From the NCBI GenBank assembly GCA_030762935.1, contig CM060899.1, forward strand, positions 62,112,501 to 62,176,500: 64,000 nt of DNA, written 5' to 3'. How positions within the stretch are numbered: position 1 is the stretch's first letter; the number at the start of each line of letters is the position of its first letter. Below the pieces are notes generated by a model that was not told the origin of the DNA, made no database searches, and was given only the letters and a program-made list of their open reading frames with translations. The position numbers and the translations under genes are program-made. Source of the DNA: Hymenopus coronatus. Lineage: Eukaryota > Arthropoda > Insecta > Mantodea > Hymenopodidae. Positions 57,867 through 64,000 of this stretch are shown one piece after another.

Positions 57867-58294
57867 TTTTTCCTAATCTGTTGGCATTTGCATTCTAGTC
57901 TATTGCTACAGTATAAAATGGTCTTCTTGTGATAAAACTTGAATCTGTTTGCACTCTATTGTATCCTGTCTTCTCAGGCAAGAGTAGCATGACTGACTGA
58001 CTTGGTATAAAGGCTATGTAACTGGGAAGAGACAAGAAGGGGGAAGTTGTTACAACAAACCCCTCAGGGCTTCTCTCATGACATGAGGAGCCTAGCCTGG
58101 GAGTCTCGAGAATAGTACAAACAAACCAATATGTGTTGTACAGCCAGTCTAGTGATTTGTATTAATTTTTAATTTGCCTAATAGATTCACAATCAGAAGT
58201 TATTCATTTCAAAAATGGATGGAGGTGATTTTTTTTTTTTAATTTAAAGGTTTAGTTAGTAGGTAATAACAATTTTCATATTCTTCTTCATCCT
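57867..58294. other. Intron, nothing recognised
   Basis: Contains GACAAGAAGGGGGAAGTTGT and GGGAGTCTCGAGAATAG, a possible old repeat with no second copy here. Confidence 0.5.
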
Positions 58295-58357
58295 AATTAT
58301 TATTATAATTATTATTAATTATTATTATTTACTAATTATTATTATTATTTATTATTA

Positions 58358-58395
<38 letters not shown>

Positions 58396-58425
58396 GGTGG
58401 TGGTAGTATGATGATTATGATGATG

Positions 58426-58461
<36 letters not shown>

Positions 58462-58466
58462 TTATT
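58295..58466. repeat. (TTA)n trinucleotide tract
   Basis: ATT/TTA units with a GGTGGTGGTAGTATGATGAT interruption near 58395-58425. Confidence 0.95.
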
Positions 58467-58644
58467 TATTTATCTATTTACATTGTTAAGGATAATTTTA
58501 ATTAAATACTTAACAAAAATGCACACATAATTTTTCAAGAGAAAAAAACAAAGAGTTTGTCCAGAGTTTTATTGCAGCATATGCCTCTGAGTAGTAGAGA
58601 ATTTTGGAGCAAAACATCTAAGGTTATATCTCTGTTTTTTTAAG

Positions 58645-58890
58645 TGTTTAATGCCCTCTCTTTACTTCATATGGCACTACAGGCAAAACACAGATGATAC
58701 TGAAATGCAATGATGATTTGCGAAGGAAACATTCCAGACCTAAGTTTACAGTACTCCCCGGCATTTTGTAGTTATGAGGACTGGGGAAAGCTGAAAAACT
58801 CTCAGGCAAGGAGATAGGATTTGAACCGCAAACTTCCCATTTATGAGTCAGTGCCTTAAGGACCTTGGCTACCCATTCGTTAAGCCCTAA
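58645..58890 (-). mobile_element. tRNA-derived SINE, type H
   Basis: On the minus strand the head is GGGCTTAACGAATGGGTAGC, with a B box GCGGTTCAAATCC, a long body and an A-tail (T-run near 58637-58642 on plus). Single copy here. Confidence 0.6.
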
Positions 58891-59527
58891 CTGTGTAAAA
58901 TAATCCCAAATACTGGAGAGAAAATATGTTACAATTATCCATATAATTGACTAGTTCCAGAAATAAAAATTTACATTAAAAGTATCAGTTACTGCAGAAA
59001 GGTAGATAAAAGTCAGAAGTTCCAATTACTTAAGACACATCAGAATAGATAGTAAATAAAAATAAATAAGATATAAAATCTAACCAGGCAAAATACCACA
59101 AACTATACCGCAGCACAGCAAAAACTAAAATATAGTAATATATGCTCTGCCGATATAAGGTGTCAGCCAACACTGGTGTACATTTACATACAAAAAACTA
59201 AATACAAACAGTTAAGTAAGTTATAAACTGGCATTGCATAAAGGACACCAGTGTGAATACATCAATGTTTTACAAACATTATCCATATCAAAGTACTGAT
59301 GTATATTAAAAATCAATGTCACAGACATATAGGATATATTATCAGAAGTATTTTAAGGTTCAGTTTTCTAACCCATTAGGCTACAGGATGAAATGTTACT
59401 GATTGTTTCTCAGTCTAAAAGAAACATTGCAGCTAAAATAAGTCGCAGCTAATGCAACAAATGGAAAACCATTAGCATGCAGTCATAAGCGTAACTCTAT
59501 CACATTAGCCTAGTGTATTCCTTTAGT
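58891..59527. other. Intron, nothing recognised
   Basis: AT-rich sequence between a SINE and a W1 copy. Confidence 0.6.
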
Positions 59528-60396
59528 ACTTTCTCTACACATTCTATGTACATAGTATATAGAGAAGGTATTGAAATGCACCCAAGAATTCGATACAGAG
59601 ATTTCATCGAAAAATACACGTTTTGACACTCCCTGAATCCAAAATAAGCATGTTTAGAAAACTGTCTATATGTGTGTGTGTGCATGCGTGTATGTGTGAT
59701 GTATATGTTTGTGGGCAGCATAGCTCAAAAACGAAAAGAGCATTAAAAACCAAACTTGGTATTTAAGTTTGGTGTCCTCCGAGGATGTAACATGAAGATT
59801 TTCAAGAAAATCCCCCCCACCCCAAACTATCCTTTACATGGAAAAAATTTTCGAAAATTTTGATTTTCTCAAAAATGGCTCTAACAATTTTTTATTAAAT
59901 TCTCTTATATTTAAGATATTTACATGCCAAATGAAATGTATATCCTGAATTTTCTGGGAAAAGCCTCTAAAGATCTCTTTATTTTGGATGATTTTTATTG
60001 AATTTTGCATAACTTGTAAACCGTAAGAGAAGACAAAAAGTTACTACACAAAAATGTAGATCACGATAAAATACACAATTTATGTAATCTACTTTTTTTT
60101 CTTGAAATTTATTGTTTTTGAGATATTCCTTGTTATTGGTTTCAGCTTTAAAAAAGTTACACTTTTCTCATATAGGAATTTGTCAACTCCTGACCGCACA
60201 AAGGAATTTCAGTCACATAGCAACCAGCTTTTGACTTTCACTTTAACCTATGGTACTCCCTTATTTCGCTTCTACTTACAAGGAAGCAAGTAATAAGACT
60301 ATTTCTGCTTATTTTTTCATCAGTATTAAGCAAATAAAAGAATAAGCTTTTTAACAATAATTTGTAGAGAAAGTCGTGTGAATTGAGCACATCAGA
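59528..60396 (-). mobile_element. W1 full-length copy
   Basis: 869 bp, hairpin CTATGTACATAG intact, ends CACATCAGA. Confidence 0.94.
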
Positions 60397-60402
60397 TTTT
60401 TT

Positions 60403-60544
60403 TCTTCTAGTAATAAGGAACCAAGAAATAAAACTCTTTTTGTGAATTTTTATCTCAATTAGCATGTTGTAAATAAAAGAATAATCTGTTGTAAGATTAG
60501 TTTTTACAGACTAGGTAGAGAAAGTCATGTGAATAGAACAAATT
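60403..60544 (-). mobile_element. W1 5' end piece, tandem
   Basis: From AGTAATAAGGAACCAAG to a mutated terminus (ACAAATTACA). Confidence 0.8.
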
Positions 60545-60836
60545 ACATTTATTTAAACATTTGTTTTAAATTTATGTTGCAACTTGTATAGTTTATTAAT
60601 GTTTGGCTTGGCATCCCCCCTGCCCTTCTGGATCCACCCTTGCTTCAGAAAGAAATGTTGCAGGCCTAAGTTTAAGTCAAATTATTTCGTAAGTTCAACA
60701 AGCCAAAATAGAAAACACATAAATGTTTACATTAATTCCTACAGATGACATCAATATTAGAGGAAAAGATACATATTATACTCTCTGTCAGTACTTTGGC
60801 TGATTTCACCCGACAACTCATATTTATGAAATTTTT

Positions 60837-60987
60837 ACTTTCTCTATACAGACTATGTTCATGGTGTATAGAAAAGGTATTGTATTGCACCCAAAAATTT
60901 GATACCAAGATTACACAGGAAATATATGTTTTGAGACCCCCTGAATCCAAAAAAAAGCATTTTTAGAAAAATGTCTGAGTGTGCGTG

Positions 60988-61043
<56 letters not shown>

Positions 61044-61726
61044 GGCAGTATAGCTCAAAAATGAAAAGACTGTTAAAAACCAAACTTGGTATTTAGGTTT
61101 AGTATCTTCCAAGGATGCAACACAAAGATTTTCAAGAAAATCCCCCCACCCCCAACTACCCTTTACATGGAACATTTTTTCGAAAATTTTGACTTTCTCA
61201 AAAATGGCTCTAACGATTTTGATTAAAATATTGTATATTAAAGATATTTACCTGACAAATAATATGTATATTTTAAATTTTCTGGGAATAGCCTCTGAAG
61301 ACTACTTTATTCCGGATGAATTTTATGAAATTTTGCATAACTGATAAACCGTAAGAAATAGACAAAAGCTTACCACACAAAAAATGTAGAGCACATTAAA
61401 AATATAATATAATATAAATTTTTTTCGTGGAGTTGATCGTTTTTAAGATATTCCTTGTTTTTAGTTTCGGCTTTGAAAAGACTACTTTTCTCATACAGGA
61501 ATTTGTCAACTCCTGTCCATACAAACAAAGGAATTTCAGTCACCTAGTAACCAGCTTTTGACTTCACTTCACTCCCTTATTTTGCTTCTACTTACAAGGA
61601 AGCAAGTAATAAGACTATTTCTGTTAATTTTTTCTCGATTAGCATGAAGTAAATAGAAGCATAAGTTTTTTAACAATAATTTGTTGTAGAGATGTAGAAA
61701 AAGTCATGTGAATGGAACACATCATA
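60837..61726 (-). mobile_element. W1 full-length copy with a long GT tract
   Basis: 890 bp. The microsatellite has expanded to about 50 bases of GT (60989-61040). Confidence 0.94.
60989..61040. repeat. (GT)n microsatellite inside W1
   Basis: The longest dinucleotide tract of any W1 copy here. Confidence 0.97.
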
Positions 61727-62480
61727 TTTTTAATACAGGATCAACACAGTACCAGCAAACACACATTATATATGTGTTGTCTCACTAACTATAATGAACA
61801 AAATGGGATCCAGTATAATTTTTATTACAGTAATTTAATTCATTAATAAACTATGAAAACTTTAACAATAACAATACATAATAAAATAATAATGTACGTA
61901 ATATAGTTACATTCCTATTCAACTCGAAATTAGATTACAGAGTTCCCCCATGATTTAACTTTTTAACAAAGATGAAAATCAGTGGAATGCACTATAGAAC
62001 GTCAAAATGTGGCATATTATTTACATAACTGGAAACGAAATAACTAAATGAGAAATCATGACAGTTAACCTTTTCACAAAACCCAAATGAATAAATATTT
62101 GTTTCACCAAGCAATCATGTCCACGTAACACAAAGGAGATCATTTTAGCCCTTACAATGAAGGATTAACAGCGAATCACGCCATCTAAGGACACTTACCG
62201 CTCCACTCTGAGAAGACCTGAGACTGACTAACAGACTACTTTCCCTCTTTAGCCCCGAAAAAAAACAAAAACAAATCAACTCATGCAGCAAAAGGCCAAA
62301 CTACTTAAGTGCACATGTGTAGCGTGGAGAGTAAGAACAATGTTGCCATATTATCTTGTACCAGATGGTACAATATGAAAATCATTTTTTAAGCTGATTT
62401 GAAAAGGAGTAGCTTAAGTTTAGATTACAAGTAAGTAGGCAGCTGTCATATCTTTATAAAGTAAATCGTTTTATTTTCAG
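61727..62480. other. Intron before the last visible exon
   Basis: About 750 bp AT-rich, with no W1 and no recognised repeat. Confidence 0.6.
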
Positions 62481-62565
62481 GGTAAAAAAGGTGGACTGGT
62501 GATGATAAATTTTTACTCCAAGTTTTTAACATGTCGTAACAAAGCTACAGCAGAAGATGCTATCG
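62481..62565 (+). CDS. Membrane dipeptidase exon: GLVMINFYSKF; gene continues beyond the window
   Basis: The acceptor is gttttattttcag and the donor is gtaaga. The exon enters in phase 0 and leaves in phase 1, with 28 codons plus one base. It encodes GKKGGLVMINFYSKFLTC and a short alpha-helical tail (RNKATAEDAIG). The pattern G.VM.NFY...L.C is the conserved strand and disulfide region after the FSHSS motif. The C-terminal part of the catalytic domain, including the conserved G.D.DG region, is not in the window, so the gene is cut off at the right side. I see no further exon between 62566 and 64000. Confidence 0.9.
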
Positions 62566-62772
62566 GTAAGAGTACCTACCAAATTACTTTAGATGTAATT
62601 ATTTTATAGCCACATATGTTACTATTGTAGAGGAGAAAGTCTCAGAGCTTTCAGAACAGCTATTAATAAATTTAGAAAAGATATAATTATCTAGAAATAA
62701 AACTACTAAGTTTACTAAGTAACTAATTTGAGTCAAATAAGGACACTATAGTTTCACTTACTTAGTTTTTTT

Positions 62773-63636
62773 ACTTTCTCTATACTCACCATGTATATAG
62801 TGAATAGAGAATATATTGCACTCCACCAAAAAATTGGATACTGAGATTTCACCGGAAATATATGTTTTAGGGTCCCCTGTATCCAAAAAAAGTATTCTCA
62901 AAAAAAAGTCCCTCTGTGTGTGTCCGTGTGTCTGTGAACACGATAACTCAAAAACAAAAAGTCGGTAAAATACCAAACTTGGTATTTAAGTTTAGTATCT
63001 TCCAGGGATGCGACACGAAGATTTTGAGAAAAATCCCCCCACCCCAAACTACCTTTACATGGAACTTTTTTCGAAAATTTTGATTTTCTCAAAAATGGCT
63101 TTAACGATTTTGATTAAAATATTGTATATTAAAGTTATTTACCTGAAAAATAAAATGTATATTCTGAAATTTCTGGGAATAGCCTCTGAAGACTACTTTA
63201 TTCTGGATGAATTTTATGGAATTTTGCATAACTGCTAAACCGTAAGATACAGACAAAAACTTACCACATAAAAAATGTGGAGCACATTAAAACACACAAT
63301 TTATTTTATATACTTTTTTTCATGGAGTTGTTTGTTTTTTTAGATATTTCTTGTTTTTTGTTTCATCATTAAAAATACTTATACTTTTCTCATGCAGAAA
63401 TTTGTCAACTCCTGTCCATACAAATAAAGGAAGTTCAGTCATATAGCAGCCAGCTTTTGGCTGTCACTTTAACCTATGCTACTCCCTTATTTTGCTTCTA
63501 CTTACAAGGAAGTGAGTAAAATTACTATTTCTGCTATTTTTTTCTTGATTAGAATGAAGTAAATAGAAGCATAAGCTTTTTAACAATAATTTGTTGCAGA
63601 GATGTAGAGAAACTCATGTTAACGGAACACATCAGA
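62773..63636 (-). mobile_element. W1 full-length copy
   Basis: 864 bp, hairpin partly changed (ACCATGTATATAGTGAATAG). It lies after the last dipeptidase exon. Confidence 0.94.
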
Positions 63637-64000
63637 TTTTTCACACAAGCCGTGAGTAGTGTCCATATTTGACTCAAATTGGTTATGTAATAAATTAAAA
63701 GTGTCACTGTATAAATCACTTCACATCATACCTTGTTGAACACTACTAGGTTTAGCTTCATTAAACAAAAACAACTATATACATTTAAATGTAACTAGAG
63801 GGTGGGAGTTAAGTCACCTTGACTCCTCCCTGGATCTGCCTCTCAAATGAAATTCCAACAAAAGTGAACCCAGCATCCTCCCCCTCAAGGCTTGGAGAGG
63901 ATGCTGTTGATTCTTAAAGGTGGTAGTTTCTGCAATATTTCTCATTTAAGGAGCATACTAAAAATTAATGCTTTTAATGTGCAACAGCTAAAACAGAGTT
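63637..64000. other. Intron at the right edge
   Basis: No next dipeptidase exon is visible here, so the coding sequence resumes outside the window. Confidence 0.6.

Overview
This is eukaryotic nuclear DNA, AT-rich and dominated by repeats. It fits a large-genome arthropod, probably an insect. The grounds are mariner-family elements, several tRNA-derived SINE types, an EEP-endonuclease LINE remnant, and a very abundant ~0.85-0.9 kb repeat built like insect DINE-1/HINE elements. The species cannot be named from the sequence.

The only host gene I can support is a plus-strand zinc membrane dipeptidase (renal dipeptidase, peptidase family M19, DPEP-like). Seven exons chain with fully consistent splice phases: 43816-44002, 47836-47992, 49008-49140, 50517-50667, 53757-53826, 56687-56863 and 62481-62565. 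The reading frame leaves the window at 62565. The exons encode a hydrophobic membrane anchor followed by the M19 catalytic domain, with all five expected zinc ligands visible: H and D of DGHNDLPW, E of GVEGGHS, H of DLAHV and H of FSHSS. A further exon-like segment at 1284-1407 may be a 5' exon. If it joins directly, the intron is about 42.4 kb.

The rest is mostly repeats. The main family, called W1 here, has about 60 full, partial or nested copies and covers roughly half of the window. In its own orientation it starts TCTGATGTG, has a subterminal ACTTTCTCTACA, a central A+T-rich body and a CA-type microsatellite. It ends in a hairpin around ACTATGTACATAGT whose last bases are the inverted TGTAGAGAAAGT. 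It sits in A/T runs without an obvious target duplication and often lies head-to-tail. This matches non-autonomous Helentrons. Several clean nested insertions fix its ends.

Layout. 1-42.4 kb: W1 copies (mostly plus from 4.4 to 20 kb, minus from 20.8 to 25 kb, mixed after that), SINEs, a 1.3 kb mariner with terminal repeats and a broken transposase (25334-26650), a mariner remnant invaded by W1 sequence (27720-28350), and an unidentified lysine/arginine-rich ORF with one stop (27022-27456). 42.4-64 kb: the dipeptidase exons among W1 copies that are nearly all minus, a foldback mariner derivative (47110-47759), SINEs, a LINE fragment split by a SINE (52188-52850) and long trinucleotide repeats. 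No functional tRNA, rRNA, CRISPR or bacterial-type operon was seen.
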